Notes under the pieces: model-generated | The model's database searches: none | The model's input: only the letters and a program-made list of their open reading frames with translations | What the model was told of the DNA's origin: nothing | Assembly (NCBI RefSeq): GCF_014654675.1 | Contig: NZ_BNBC01000052.1 | Coordinates: 1-59,616, forward strand | Direction: 5' to 3' | From: Streptomyces spiralis | Lineage (GTDB): Bacteria > Actinomycetota > Actinomycetes > Streptomycetales > Streptomycetaceae | DNA: 59,616 nucleotides | Part shown: positions 16,983 through 24,824 of the stretch, piece by piece | How positions within the stretch are numbered: position 1 is the first letter of the stretch | How the letters are laid out: each line of letters starts with the position of its first letter | Translations under genes and position numbers: made by a program

Positions 16983-17852
16983 TCAACCGGCCGCTGTTTC
17001 CAGCCACTCCGCGTCGATCGCGCCCTCGGCGACGATCACCGCGGGGCCGGTCATCTCGATCTCGCCGTCCGGACGCTCGGTGATCACCAGCGTTCCGCCG
17101 GGCACGTCCACCGTGTAGGTGACCGGAGAACCGGAGACGGACGGGTCGGCGCCGTCGCGCCGGGCGGCCGCCACGGCGACGGCACAGGCGCCCGTGCCGC
17201 ACGAGCGGGTCTCGCCGGCGCCGCGCTCGTGCACACGCATCGCGACGTGCCGGGGGCCGCGGTCGACCACGAACTCGACGTTCACCCCGTCCGGGTAGGC
17301 GGCGGCCGGGCTGAACGGGGGCGGGGAGTACAGGTCACCGGCGTCGGCGAGATCGTCGACGAAGGCGACCGCGTGCGGATTGCCCATGTTCACGTTCCGC
17401 GCGGGCCAGCTGTGCCGCCCGACGCTCACCGTGACCTCCCCCTCGGGAAGCCGCGCCCGGCCCATGCCCACGGTCACGTCCCCGTCCTTGGCGAGGTGCA
17501 CCGTCTTCACGCCGCCGCGAGTGGCGATCGCGAGGTCGCCCTCGGTCACGTGCCCGGCGTGCTGGAGGTATCGCGCGAACACCCGTACGCCGTTGCCGCA
17601 CATCTCCGCGATCGAGCCGTCGCCGTTGCGGTAGTCCATGAACCACTCGGCCTCGGCGGCCATCTCCCGGGCCTCGGGGTGCGCGGCCGACCGGACGACG
17701 TGCAGCACCCCGTCGCCGCCGATGCCCGCGCGCCGGTCGCACAGGGCGGCGACCGCGGCCGGGGACAGCTCGACGGTGTTCTCCGGGTCGGGGATGATCA
17801 CGAAGTCGTTCTCCGTGCCGTGACCCTTGAGGAAGGCGATGCGGGTGCTCAT
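16983..17852 (-). CDS. dapF: DapF, diaminopimelate epimerase
   Basis: DapF converts LL- to meso-diaminopimelate in the lysine pathway. Streptomyces walls contain the LL form, so the enzyme here mainly serves lysine supply. The 289-residue protein has two mirrored halves, each with its catalytic Cys: EMCGNGVR and SCGTGACAVA. Other motifs are GHGTENDFVI at the N-terminus, where the family usually has GNDF, and NMGNPHAV. The ATG at 17852 opens MSTRIAFLKGHG. The gene lies downstream of the small membrane protein and miaA on the same strand, with a 152-bp gap that contains three AGCCGTGG copies. There is no other dap gene nearby. Confidence 0.96.
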   Translation of the reverse strand: MSTRIAFLKGHGTENDFVIIPDPENTVELSPAAVAALCDRRAGIGGDGVLHVVRSAAHPEAREMAAEAEWFMDYRNGDGSIAEMCGNGVRVFARYLQHAGHVTEGDLAIATRGGVKTVHLAKDGDVTVGMGRARLPEGEVTVSVGRHSWPARNVNMGNPHAVAFVDDLADAGDLYSPPPFSPAAAYPDGVNVEFVVDRGPRHVAMRVHERGAGETRSCGTGACAVAVAAARRDGADPSVSGSPVTYTVDVPGGTLVITERPDGEIEMTGPAVIVAEGAIDAEWLETAAG

Positions 17853-18004
17853 GCCTCGATCGTACGGGGTGGGTACGACAACCCGGTGGCCACCCGGCAG
17901 CGGACGGGGCGCCCCACGGCAGCGTGCGACGTGGAGGGCCGGAGCCGTGGGAAGCAGGAGCCGTGGAGGGCGGCAGCCGTGGACCGAGGGCCGACGCGGC
18001 CGGC

Positions 18005-18529
18005 CTAGCGCAGCCGGGCGACCCGCCAGACGGCGAGGACCACGACGACGGCGACGAGCAGCACATAGGCGCCGATCAGCCGCCAGTCGGGACGCCCGCC
18101 GCCACCGCGCGGCGGCAGGCCCGGCCAGGTGTACCCCACGCGCCGGGCGGCCATCATGCCCCAGCCCGCCGCGCAGGAGCAGATCAGCAGTCCCAGCATG
18201 GCGATCATCGCGCCGCTGTCGCCGTCGAAGGCCAGCGGGAAGGCGAACATCAGCGAGCCGACGGCGGCCAGTCCCACGATGGGGGCGAGCTGCCAGATGC
18301 GCAGGCGCCGCTGCGGGCGCAGCTCGACCTCCACCTCGGGCCCGGCGAACATCTCCTCGGGCTCCGGGCCGTCCGCGGTCACGCCGTCCTGCGTGTCGTC
18401 GGGCCCGTCGGGGGTCAGCGAGTCCTCGTCCGGTTCCGCACCGGCGCGCTCCATGGTGATGCGCTCGGTGCCGTGCGCGGCATGTGCGCCGCGTGCGTCT
18501 TGTGCGGTGTCGCGAGGGCCGGCCTCCAT
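18005..18529 (-). CDS. Conserved membrane protein of unknown function
   Basis: I do not recognise a characterised family. The 174-residue protein has an acidic, disordered cytoplasmic N-terminus of about 75 residues. Three likely transmembrane helices follow: LAPIVGLAAVGSLMFAFPLAF, MIAMLGLLICSCAAGWGM, and LIGAYVLLVAVVVVLAVW at the end. A short Gly-rich loop separates the last two. ATG 18529 lies 9 bases after GGAGGG. It sits between miaA and dapF on the same strand, so it may share their transcript. No catalytic motif is visible. Confidence 0.75.
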   Translation of the reverse strand: MEAGPRDTAQDARGAHAAHGTERITMERAGAEPDEDSLTPDGPDDTQDGVTADGPEPEEMFAGPEVEVELRPQRRLRIWQLAPIVGLAAVGSLMFAFPLAFDGDSGAMIAMLGLLICSCAAGWGMMAARRVGYTWPGLPPRGGGGRPDWRLIGAYVLLVAVVVVLAVWRVARLR

Positions 18530-18637
18530 CGCCACGCGCCCTCCCAACTAGGACTCCACTTGGTCGATCGAAGCTCGATGATGGCACGGTCCCGGAGGCC
18601 CGGATGACGGCCTGGGCGTCCCGATGCCATCACGTGA

Positions 18638-19576
18638 TCAGGCTGTAACCGGTCGTTCGACCAACGCCAGCGCGAGGTGCGGAAGTTCCGGGAGGTCCGC
18701 GGCGGCCCCGCTCAGCCAGTGCACGCGCGGGTCGCGCCGGAACCAGGAGTCCTGACGGCGCGCGAAGCGCTTGGTGGCGCGTACGGTTTCCGCGCGCGCC
18801 TCCTCCAGCGTGCACTCCCCGGCGAGCGCCGCGAGCACCTGCTGGTAGCCGAGCGCCCGGGAGGCCGTACGCCCCTCCCGCAGACCCTGTGCCTCCAGCG
18901 CACGCACCTCCTCCACGAGGCCCGCCTCACACATGCGGTCGACCCGGCGCGCGATGCGCTCGTCGAGCTCGGGCCGCGCCACGTCGACGCCGATCTGGAC
19001 GGTGTCGTAGACGGAGTCGTGTCCCGGGAGGTTGGCCGTGAACGGCCGGCCGGTGATCTCGATCACTTCCAGCGCCCGGACGATACGGCGGCCGTTGCTG
19101 GGCAGGATCGCCCGCGCGGCCCCCGGGTCGGCGGCGGCCAGGCGGGCGTGCAGCGCCCCGGAGCCGCGCAGCGCGAGCTCCTCCTCCAAGCGGGCCCGCA
19201 CGGCCGGGTCGGTACCGGGGAACTCCAGGTTGTCCACGGCCCCGCGGACGTAGAGGCCGGAGCCGCCGACCAGGATCGGCCAGCGTCCCTCGGCGAGCAG
19301 GGCGTCGATGCGCTGCCTCGCGAGCCGCTGGTACTCGGCGACGGATGCCGTGACCGTCACGTCCCAGATGTCCAGGAGGTGGTGCGGTACGCCGTCGCGC
19401 TCCTCGGGCGTCAGCTTCGCGGTGCCGATGTCCATCCCTCGGTAGAGCTGCATGGAGTCGGCGTTGACGACCTCTCCACCGAGGCGTTGGGCCAGGAAGA
19501 CGCCGAGGTCGGACTTTCCGGCCGCGGTGGGGCCGACGACGGCGATGACGCGGGGGGCGGGGGGTGCGCTGCTCAC
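18638..19576 (-). CDS. miaA: MiaA, tRNA dimethylallyltransferase
   Basis: MiaA transfers the dimethylallyl group to N6 of A37 in tRNAs reading UNN codons, making i6A. The 312-residue product has the P-loop GPTAAGKSD, the Asp of NADSMQLYRGMDIGTAKLT that activates N6, and the hinge HHLLDIWD. PILVGGSGLYVRGAVDNL and the C-terminal KRFARRQDSWFRRD are also family features. The GTG at 19576 lacks a clear ribosome site but begins just before the P-loop, as usual. MiaB, which methylthiolates the same base, lies 2 kb away, so both steps of ms2i6A synthesis are in this window. Confidence 0.96.
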   Translation of the reverse strand: MSSAPPAPRVIAVVGPTAAGKSDLGVFLAQRLGGEVVNADSMQLYRGMDIGTAKLTPEERDGVPHHLLDIWDVTVTASVAEYQRLARQRIDALLAEGRWPILVGGSGLYVRGAVDNLEFPGTDPAVRARLEEELALRGSGALHARLAAADPGAARAILPSNGRRIVRALEVIEITGRPFTANLPGHDSVYDTVQIGVDVARPELDERIARRVDRMCEAGLVEEVRALEAQGLREGRTASRALGYQQVLAALAGECTLEEARAETVRATKRFARRQDSWFRRDPRVHWLSGAAADLPELPHLALALVERPVTA

Positions 19577-19757
19577 CGCACCAGTTTCGCAAACCTCCCG
19601 CGGCCCCCTCGAACGAGTTACGTGACGGCACGCGCGCGGGGTCGTTGCCCGTTGCGAGGTTCACGCGGCCGGATTCCGGCGGGCGGTGGTCCGGGCACCG
19701 CGGACGGACACACCGGGCTACACGGTTTCGCCCGCACGAGTAACGTATGGAGTTGAT

Positions 19758-20102
19758 ATGGGCGTTTTTGCGCGACTTTTCCGGAGGTCGAAGGCTACGG
19801 AGTCGAGGGCTACGGAGGAGGCATCGGTCACGGAGGAGCCGGACGGCGCGGCGACGACCGGCTCGGAGGATGTGACCGCCGGCCCCGAGGTGGACGGGAC
19901 GGCAGCGGCGAAGGGGTCCGCCGGGGCGGACGGCGGTGGCGAGGCCGACGCGGTGAAGGCGACGGAGGCGGAGGACGTCGATCCCGGCGCCGACAGCACC
20001 GACGGCACCGACCGGGCCGCCGCGGACGGCGTGGAGATCCCCAAGCAGCAGTCCACCGACGAGGTCGCCGAGCAGGAGGCCGGCGAGGGCGCCCGCACGT
20101 AA
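19758..20102 (+). CDS. Small acidic protein of unknown function
   Basis: The 114-residue product starts MGVFARLFRRSKATE, a short amphipathic basic segment that might touch the membrane. The rest is a low-complexity Glu/Asp/Ala/Gly/Thr tail. I know no function; similar Streptomyces proteins are sometimes labelled gliding motility protein without evidence. ATG 19758 follows GGAG by five bases. The next gene begins 22 bases after its stop, so they are probably co-transcribed. Codon bias at third positions is high-GC as in its neighbours, supporting a real gene. Confidence 0.7.
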   Translation: MGVFARLFRRSKATESRATEEASVTEEPDGAATTGSEDVTAGPEVDGTAAAKGSAGADGGGEADAVKATEAEDVDPGADSTDGTDRAAADGVEIPKQQSTDEVAEQEAGEGART

Positions 20103-20124
20103 CTCCCGCCAGGGAAGGTGAACC

Positions 20125-20433
20125 ATGGGTCTGCTGGACAACATGAAGGCCAAACTCGGCCCGGCCAAGGACAAGGTCTCGGACCTCGCCCAGCGGCAGC
20201 GGGGCTCGATCGAGCACGGCCTGGACAAGGCCGCGAAGGTGGTCGACGAGAAGACCAAGGGCAAGTACAGCGAGAAGATCCACGCGGGCACGGGCAAGGC
20301 GAAGGAGGCCGTCGACCGTATCGCCCAACGGGGGGAGCGGCGGCCGGACACGGACACGAGTACGGCGCCGGGCGGCGAGACCGCCCAGACGCCTCCGCAG
20401 ACGCCTCCGGAGGGACCCCCGCCCACCTCCTGA
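20125..20433 (+). CDS. MT0933-type antitoxin-like protein
   Basis: The 102-residue protein resembles the MT0933 antitoxin family of actinobacteria (MGLLDNMKAKLGPAKDKVSDLA, then repeated Lys/Ala helices). Most of it should be helical and the last 35 residues disordered, rich in Thr and Pro. ATG 20125 follows an AGGGAAGG ribosome site. Genuine antitoxins usually have a toxin beside them. Here the upstream neighbour is an acidic protein with no toxin motif and the downstream gene is unrelated, so the antitoxin label is doubtful. A strong hairpin follows. Confidence 0.7.
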   Translation: MGLLDNMKAKLGPAKDKVSDLAQRQRGSIEHGLDKAAKVVDEKTKGKYSEKIHAGTGKAKEAVDRIAQRGERRPDTDTSTAPGGETAQTPPQTPPEGPPPTS

Positions 20434-20465
20434 ACAGCGCCCCGCACACCACGACGGCGGCACAC

Positions 20466-20506
20466 CGGCGGGCGGCCGGGAAGCAGGTCTTCCCGGCCGC
20501 CCGCCG
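20466..20506. terminator. 18-bp perfect hairpin terminator
   Basis: Arms 20466-20483 and 20489-20506 are fully complementary around a 5-base loop (CAGGT). The hairpin lies between the convergent antitoxin-like and LigB-like genes and probably ends transcription from both sides. Confidence 0.88.
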
Positions 20507-20625
20507 CGCCGTGGGACTCTGGCCGCCCCCGGGCGCGGGAGGTGACATGACGATGACGCGCCCCGGAGGACAGCGCCCGCGCCGTCCGCGGGAACAGGGC
20601 CGGAACAGGGCGGCGTGGCGTCCTG

Positions 20626-21357
20626 TCAGGACCAGGCGGCGACGAGGTAGCCCACGCCGTAGGGCGCGGAGTCGTGGAGCAGGGTGCCGGAGAGACCGGC
20701 GCCCTCGGCGGCGCCCGCGAGCACCTGCCAAGGGGCCCGGCCGGCCGCCTTCAGCTCGTACGCCAGCTCGGCGTCGAGGGCGGTCAGCGCCGCCACGTCC
20801 GCCGCGCCGAGCGCACGGGCGACCTCGGCGTCGAAGGGCTCGGCGCGTTCGTCGAGGTACCCGGGTGCCTTGAGCGACCGGCAGGCGCTGGCGTCACCCA
20901 TCACCAGCAGCGCCACCCGGTCGGCGCGTGCGGCGAGGTCCCGTCCGGCGGCGATGCACCGCTCGGGCGCCAGCGGCTCGCCCACACCCAGCCCCTCGAT
21001 CGGGGCATCGGACCAGCCGGTCCGCTCCAGCAGCCACGCCGCGACGGCGAGCGAGGGCGGCAGTTCGCGCTCCGACGCGGGGCCCGTGCGCGTCTCCGTG
21101 TCCGTGGGCCCACCGAGCCGTACGTCCAGGTCCACGCCGAAGCCGCGGAAGGAACCCCGGGTGCCTTCCGGGTGCGGGCCGCGCCCGGACTCCTCGGCGG
21201 GCCCCACCACCATGAGCAGGTCGGGCCGGGCGGCGGCCAGCACACCCAGCGCGTCCGTGCACGCGGCGCGCAGGGCGTCCAGTTCGGGCGCGGCGCCCGC
21301 GGCGACGGCGGGCACGAGCAGGGGCGGACAGGGACAGACTGCGGCGGCGACAAGCAT
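20626..21357 (-). CDS. LigB-superfamily (class III extradiol dioxygenase-like) protein
   Basis: The 243-residue protein opens MLVAAAVCPCPPLLVPAVAAG, where LigB-fold proteins often place metal-binding His residues. Here CPCPPLL lacks them. Other fold features are PDLLMVVGPAEE, ALLVMGDASAC and PWQVLAGAAEG. Loss of the metal ligands suggests it is not a ring-cleaving enzyme. Substrate and role are unknown. It starts 48 bases after the miaB stop on the same strand, so it likely shares the miaB transcript. This pairing with miaB is, to my knowledge, common in Streptomyces. Confidence 0.75.
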   Translation of the reverse strand: MLVAAAVCPCPPLLVPAVAAGAAPELDALRAACTDALGVLAAARPDLLMVVGPAEESGRGPHPEGTRGSFRGFGVDLDVRLGGPTDTETRTGPASERELPPSLAVAAWLLERTGWSDAPIEGLGVGEPLAPERCIAAGRDLAARADRVALLVMGDASACRSLKAPGYLDERAEPFDAEVARALGAADVAALTALDAELAYELKAAGRAPWQVLAGAAEGAGLSGTLLHDSAPYGVGYLVAAWS

Positions 21358-21405
21358 GATCGGCAGGGTAACGCGTGCACCGCTCCCCGCCCCGCCAGGA
21401 GCGGG

Positions 21406-22926
21406 TCAGTCGCAGCCGCAGCCGCTGCCCGCAGCCGCCGGCAGCGGCTCCGGGACGCCGATCTTCGGCAGGCCCAGCATGACCCCGGCCGGCTTGGCCG
21501 CCTCGGCCGCGGTGCGCTTCTCCCAGGCGTCACCCGCCCGGGTGCGGCGCACCTCGAGCACCGGTCCCTCGGCGAGCAGGTGGTGTGGCGCGGCGTAGGT
21601 GACCTCGACCGTGACCACGTCGCCGGGGCGCACGTCCTGCTCCGGCTTGGTGAAGTGGACCAGGCGGTTGTCGGGGGCGCGGCCGGACAGGCGGTGGGTG
21701 GCGCCGTCCTTGCGGCCCTCGCCCTCCGCGACCATCAGTTCGAGCGTGCGGCCGACCTGCTTCTTGTTCTCCTCCCAGGAGATCTCCTCCTGGAGGGCGA
21801 CGAGCCGCTCGTAGCGCGCCTGGACGACCTCCTTGGGGATCTGGTTCTCCATCTCGGCGGCCGGGGTGCCGGGCCGCTTGGAGTACTGGAAGGTGAACGC
21901 CTGAGCGAACCGCGCCTCACGCACCACGTGCAGCGTCTGCTCGAAGTCCTCCTCGGTCTCGCCGGGGAAGCCCACGATGATGTCGGTGGTGATGGCGGCG
22001 TGCGGGATGGCGGCGCGCACCTTCTCGATGATCCCGAGGTAGCGCTCCTGGCGGTAGGAGCGGCGCATCGCCTTCAGGACCGAGTCCGAGCCGGACTGCA
22101 GCGGCATGTGCAGCTGCGGCATGACGTTCGGGGTCTCGGCCATCGCGGCGATCACGTCGTCGGTGAAGTCGCGCGGGTGCGGGGAGGTGAACCGGACGCG
22201 CTCCAGGCCGTCGATGTTCCCGCAGGCGCGCAGCAGCTTGCTGAACGCCTCGCGGTCGCCGATGTCGGAGCCGTAGGCGTTGACGTTCTGCCCGAGCAGC
22301 GTGATCTCCGAGACGCCCTCGCCCACGAGGGCCTCGACCTCGGCGAGGATGTCACCGGGACGGCGGTCCTTCTCCTTGCCGCGCAGCGCCGGGACGATGC
22401 AGAAGGTGCAGGTGTTGTTGCAGCCCACGGAGATGGACACCCAGGCCGCGTACGCGCTCTCGCGGCGCGTGGGCAGCGTGGAGGGGAACGCCTCCAGCGA
22501 CTCGGCGATCTCGACCTGCGCCTCCTCCTGGACGCGGGCGCGCTCCAGCAGGACCGGCAGCTTGCCGATGTTGTGCGTGCCGAAGACGACGTCCACCCAG
22601 GGCGCCTTCTTCACGATGGTGTCCCGGTCCTTCTGCGCCAGGCAGCCACCGACCGCGATCTGCATCCCGGGCCGCTTCGCCTTCTTCGGCGCGAGGTGGC
22701 CGAGGTTGCCGTAGAGCCGGTTGTCGGCGTTCTCCCGAACGGCGCAGGTGTTGAAGACGACGACGTCCGCGTCACCGTCCGACCCTTCGGGCGCACGTAC
22801 ATATCCGGCGTCCTCGAGCAGCCCGGCCAATCGCTCGGAGTCGTGGACGTTCATCTGGCACCCGTAGGTGCGGATCTCATAGCTGCGAGTGACGCCCACT
22901 TCTTGGCTCCGGTCGATGCTGCTCAT
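21406..22926 (-). CDS. miaB: MiaB, tRNA-2-methylthio-N6-dimethylallyladenosine synthase
   Basis: MiaB is a radical-SAM methylthiotransferase that adds a methylthio group to C2 of i6A37. The 506-residue protein has the UPF0004 domain with its cluster cysteines (TYGCQMN, FNTCAVRE, GGCLAQ). The radical-SAM motif GCNNTCTFCIVP follows, then a C-terminal TRAM domain (GRTLELMVAEGEGRKDG to VEVTYAAPHHL). The extreme C-terminus ends GSGCGCD, an odd Cys-rich tail. ATG 22926 opens MSSIDRSQEVGVTRSYEIRTYGC. It belongs to the same pathway as MiaA in this window. Confidence 0.96.
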   Translation of the reverse strand: MSSIDRSQEVGVTRSYEIRTYGCQMNVHDSERLAGLLEDAGYVRAPEGSDGDADVVVFNTCAVRENADNRLYGNLGHLAPKKAKRPGMQIAVGGCLAQKDRDTIVKKAPWVDVVFGTHNIGKLPVLLERARVQEEAQVEIAESLEAFPSTLPTRRESAYAAWVSISVGCNNTCTFCIVPALRGKEKDRRPGDILAEVEALVGEGVSEITLLGQNVNAYGSDIGDREAFSKLLRACGNIDGLERVRFTSPHPRDFTDDVIAAMAETPNVMPQLHMPLQSGSDSVLKAMRRSYRQERYLGIIEKVRAAIPHAAITTDIIVGFPGETEEDFEQTLHVVREARFAQAFTFQYSKRPGTPAAEMENQIPKEVVQARYERLVALQEEISWEENKKQVGRTLELMVAEGEGRKDGATHRLSGRAPDNRLVHFTKPEQDVRPGDVVTVEVTYAAPHHLLAEGPVLEVRRTRAGDAWEKRTAAEAAKPAGVMLGLPKIGVPEPLPAAAGSGCGCD

Positions 22927-23080
22927 GCCACAAGGGTAGGCGCTCGCCGGAGTACCCCCGGACGGCGCAGTCACCGGCGACGGCTTCGCGGCCGTGCGGC
23001 AGCGCGGCGGGCGCGCTCCCGGGCCCTTGGAGCGGCGGCCGCTCGCACGGCGGCCGTGCGGCGGCGTCATTACGCTCGCA

Positions 23081-23141
23081 GCAGCCCTCTCGGACAGGCC
23101 CGCAGCCCCTCTCGGACAGGCCCGCAGCCCTCTCGGACAGG
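23081..23141 (+). repeat. Three near-identical 18-19-base repeats
   Basis: GCAGCCCTCTCGGACAGG occurs at 23081, at 23102 (with one extra C) and at 23124, each separated by CCC. The array ends 8 bases before the start of the GT87-like gene and lies between divergent miaB and that gene. It probably contains the ribosome site of the rightward gene in its last copy. Confidence 0.9.
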
Positions 23142-23149
23142 TACGTGTG

Positions 23150-24391
23150 ATGCAGCCTCGCGACGCCCTTCGGACGGCCGCCCCGGAAGTGCCCGTGGCC
23201 GCCGCACCGCGCGCCTGGCTGCTGCGTCCGGCCGGTCCGGCCGTGGTCGTCCTCCTCGCCGTCGTCCTGCTGGCCCGGGCCGCGCGGGTGGCGGTGGTCT
23301 CCGCCCAGGGCGGAATGGACAACGCGTTCGTCGTCCACGCCGGGCAGGTCTGGCTGCACGGCGGGGCCCCGTACGCCGACCGGCGCTTCCTCTATCTGCC
23401 GAGCGCCGTGCTGTTCGCGGGCGGCCAGGCGCTGCTGCCGGCGCCGGTGCTGCGGGTGGCCGCGCCGGTGGTGTGCGTGGGGATGGTGGCGGCGGGCTGG
23501 TGGTGTGCGGTACGGCTGTTCCGGGTGCCGGCGCGGAGCCGGTTCGCGGTGCTCGGGCTGCTCGGGCTGGTGCTGTGCTGGGCGCCGGTCGGCCATCTGA
23601 TGAATCTCGGCAACTGGACCGCCGTGAGCGCCCTCGCGCTGCCGTCGGCACTGCTGCTGGCGGACCGCGGCCGCTGGGACGCGGCCGGGGTGGTCCTCGG
23701 GGTGTCCGTGGCGGTGAAGCCCCTGCTCCTGCCGGTCGTCGTGCTGCTGCTCCTGGCCCGGCAGTGGCGTGCCCTGGCCTGGATGGTGGCACTGCCGCTG
23801 GCCATGTCCGCGGGCGCGGCGCTGGTCATGCCGGATCCGAGCGGGTTCTTCACCCGCACCCTGCCCTTCCTCCTCAAGGGCGGGGACACGCTGATGCGGC
23901 CGTTCGACTGCTCCCTGCCCGCGGTGCTGCCGCGCCTCGGGGTGTCGCCGCTCCCGGCCCAGGTGGTGGCGCTGGCCGCGGCGGCGGCCGGCCTGGTGTG
24001 CGCCTGGCGGCGCTGGCGGCGCGGCGACCCCGGTCCGGCGCGGCTCGCGGACACGGCCGCGATGCTCATGCTGGCGTCCTGCCTGGTGTCCCGGCCGTCC
24101 TACGAGCACTATCTGGTCGTCGTGGTGCCGCTGCTGGTCGCCGGGGCGCTGGAGGCCGGCTCGGTGACGCGGTCGCCGTGGTTCTGGGGGGCGCTCGTCC
24201 CGCAGGTGCCCGAGTTCGCCTTCCCCCACCTGGACGCGTCGACGCGCAGGGCGTTCAAGGACGCGTTCACGCTGTGCGGTCTGGCGCTGGTGCTGGGCGT
24301 GCGGTGCGCGCGTCCTTGGCGGGCGCGTCAGACGCCGGTGGGGTCCCAGCCCTGCCGGCGGAGCACGGCCGACACGTCGGGCGCCTCGTAG
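23150..24391 (+). CDS. GT87-like polyprenyl-phosphate-sugar glycosyltransferase, multipass membrane
   Basis: The 413-residue protein has about ten hydrophobic helices. The first outer loop includes MDNAFVVHAGQVWLHGGAPYAD, the region where GT-C enzymes hold acidic catalytic residues (here the Asp of MDNA). NLGNWTAVSALALPSALLLADRGRWDAAGVVLG and AVKPLLLP are typical of the DUF2029/GT87 family, which transfer mannose from polyprenyl phosphate. ATG 23150 follows an AGG within the repeat array. Its last 64 bases overlap, tail to tail, the 3' end of the MazG-like gene. The acceptor is unknown. Confidence 0.8.
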   Translation: MQPRDALRTAAPEVPVAAAPRAWLLRPAGPAVVVLLAVVLLARAARVAVVSAQGGMDNAFVVHAGQVWLHGGAPYADRRFLYLPSAVLFAGGQALLPAPVLRVAAPVVCVGMVAAGWWCAVRLFRVPARSRFAVLGLLGLVLCWAPVGHLMNLGNWTAVSALALPSALLLADRGRWDAAGVVLGVSVAVKPLLLPVVVLLLLARQWRALAWMVALPLAMSAGAALVMPDPSGFFTRTLPFLLKGGDTLMRPFDCSLPAVLPRLGVSPLPAQVVALAAAAAGLVCAWRRWRRGDPGPARLADTAAMLMLASCLVSRPSYEHYLVVVVPLLVAGALEAGSVTRSPWFWGALVPQVPEFAFPHLDASTRRAFKDAFTLCGLALVLGVRCARPWRARQTPVGSQPCRRSTADTSGAS

Positions 24392-24732
24392 TGGTCGCCC
24401 TTGAGCACCTTGCCGTCGGCGCGGCGGGTGACCTGGCCGTCCGGGCCGAGCTTGGTCATGTTGGAACGGTGGATCTCGGCGATCACCTCGTCCAGGTCGA
24501 TGCCGTGCACCAGCGCGGTGCCGTACGCCACGTAGACCACGTCCGCCAGCTCGTGCGCCAGCCGGTCGAGCGGGCCGCCGGCCGAGACCTCGGCGACCTC
24601 GGCCGCCTCCTCCGCGAGCAGCTCCCCGCGGTGCGCGCCGAGCTCCGGCGCCACCCGCGTCGGGGTGTTGCGGACGTCGAGCCCGAAGGCACGGTGGAAC
24701 TCACGGACGAGATCGGCGGGCGAAGAACTCAT
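24328..24732 (-). CDS. MazG-like nucleotide pyrophosphohydrolase
   Basis: The 134-residue protein belongs to the all-alpha NTP pyrophosphohydrolase superfamily. The metal-binding signature is present as GELLAEEAAEVAE and, downstream, LAHELADVVYVAYG, giving the EExxE...ExxD pattern. Such enzymes remove pyrophosphate from damaged or surplus nucleotides. The C-terminal NMTKLGPDGQVTRRADGKVLKG matches phosphoribosyl-ATP-pyrophosphohydrolase-like small proteins of actinobacteria. ATG 24732 opens MSSSPADLVREFHRAFG. The 3' end overlaps the GT87-like gene on the opposite strand. The exact substrate is not deducible. Confidence 0.82.
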   Translation of the reverse strand: MSSSPADLVREFHRAFGLDVRNTPTRVAPELGAHRGELLAEEAAEVAEVSAGGPLDRLAHELADVVYVAYGTALVHGIDLDEVIAEIHRSNMTKLGPDGQVTRRADGKVLKGDHYEAPDVSAVLRRQGWDPTGV

Positions 24733-24824
24733 ACGGCGACTGTAGCCGCCGCCTGTGACCACCCGTCCGCCCCGCCTGCGGCCGCCCCTGGTCAGCGGGC
24801 CGTCCTGCTGGCAGGATCGCGCGC

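Noticed and set aside
23081..23141. Possible CRISPR-like array
   Set aside because: The three units are separated by only three bases, there are no unique spacers, and no cas genes are present.
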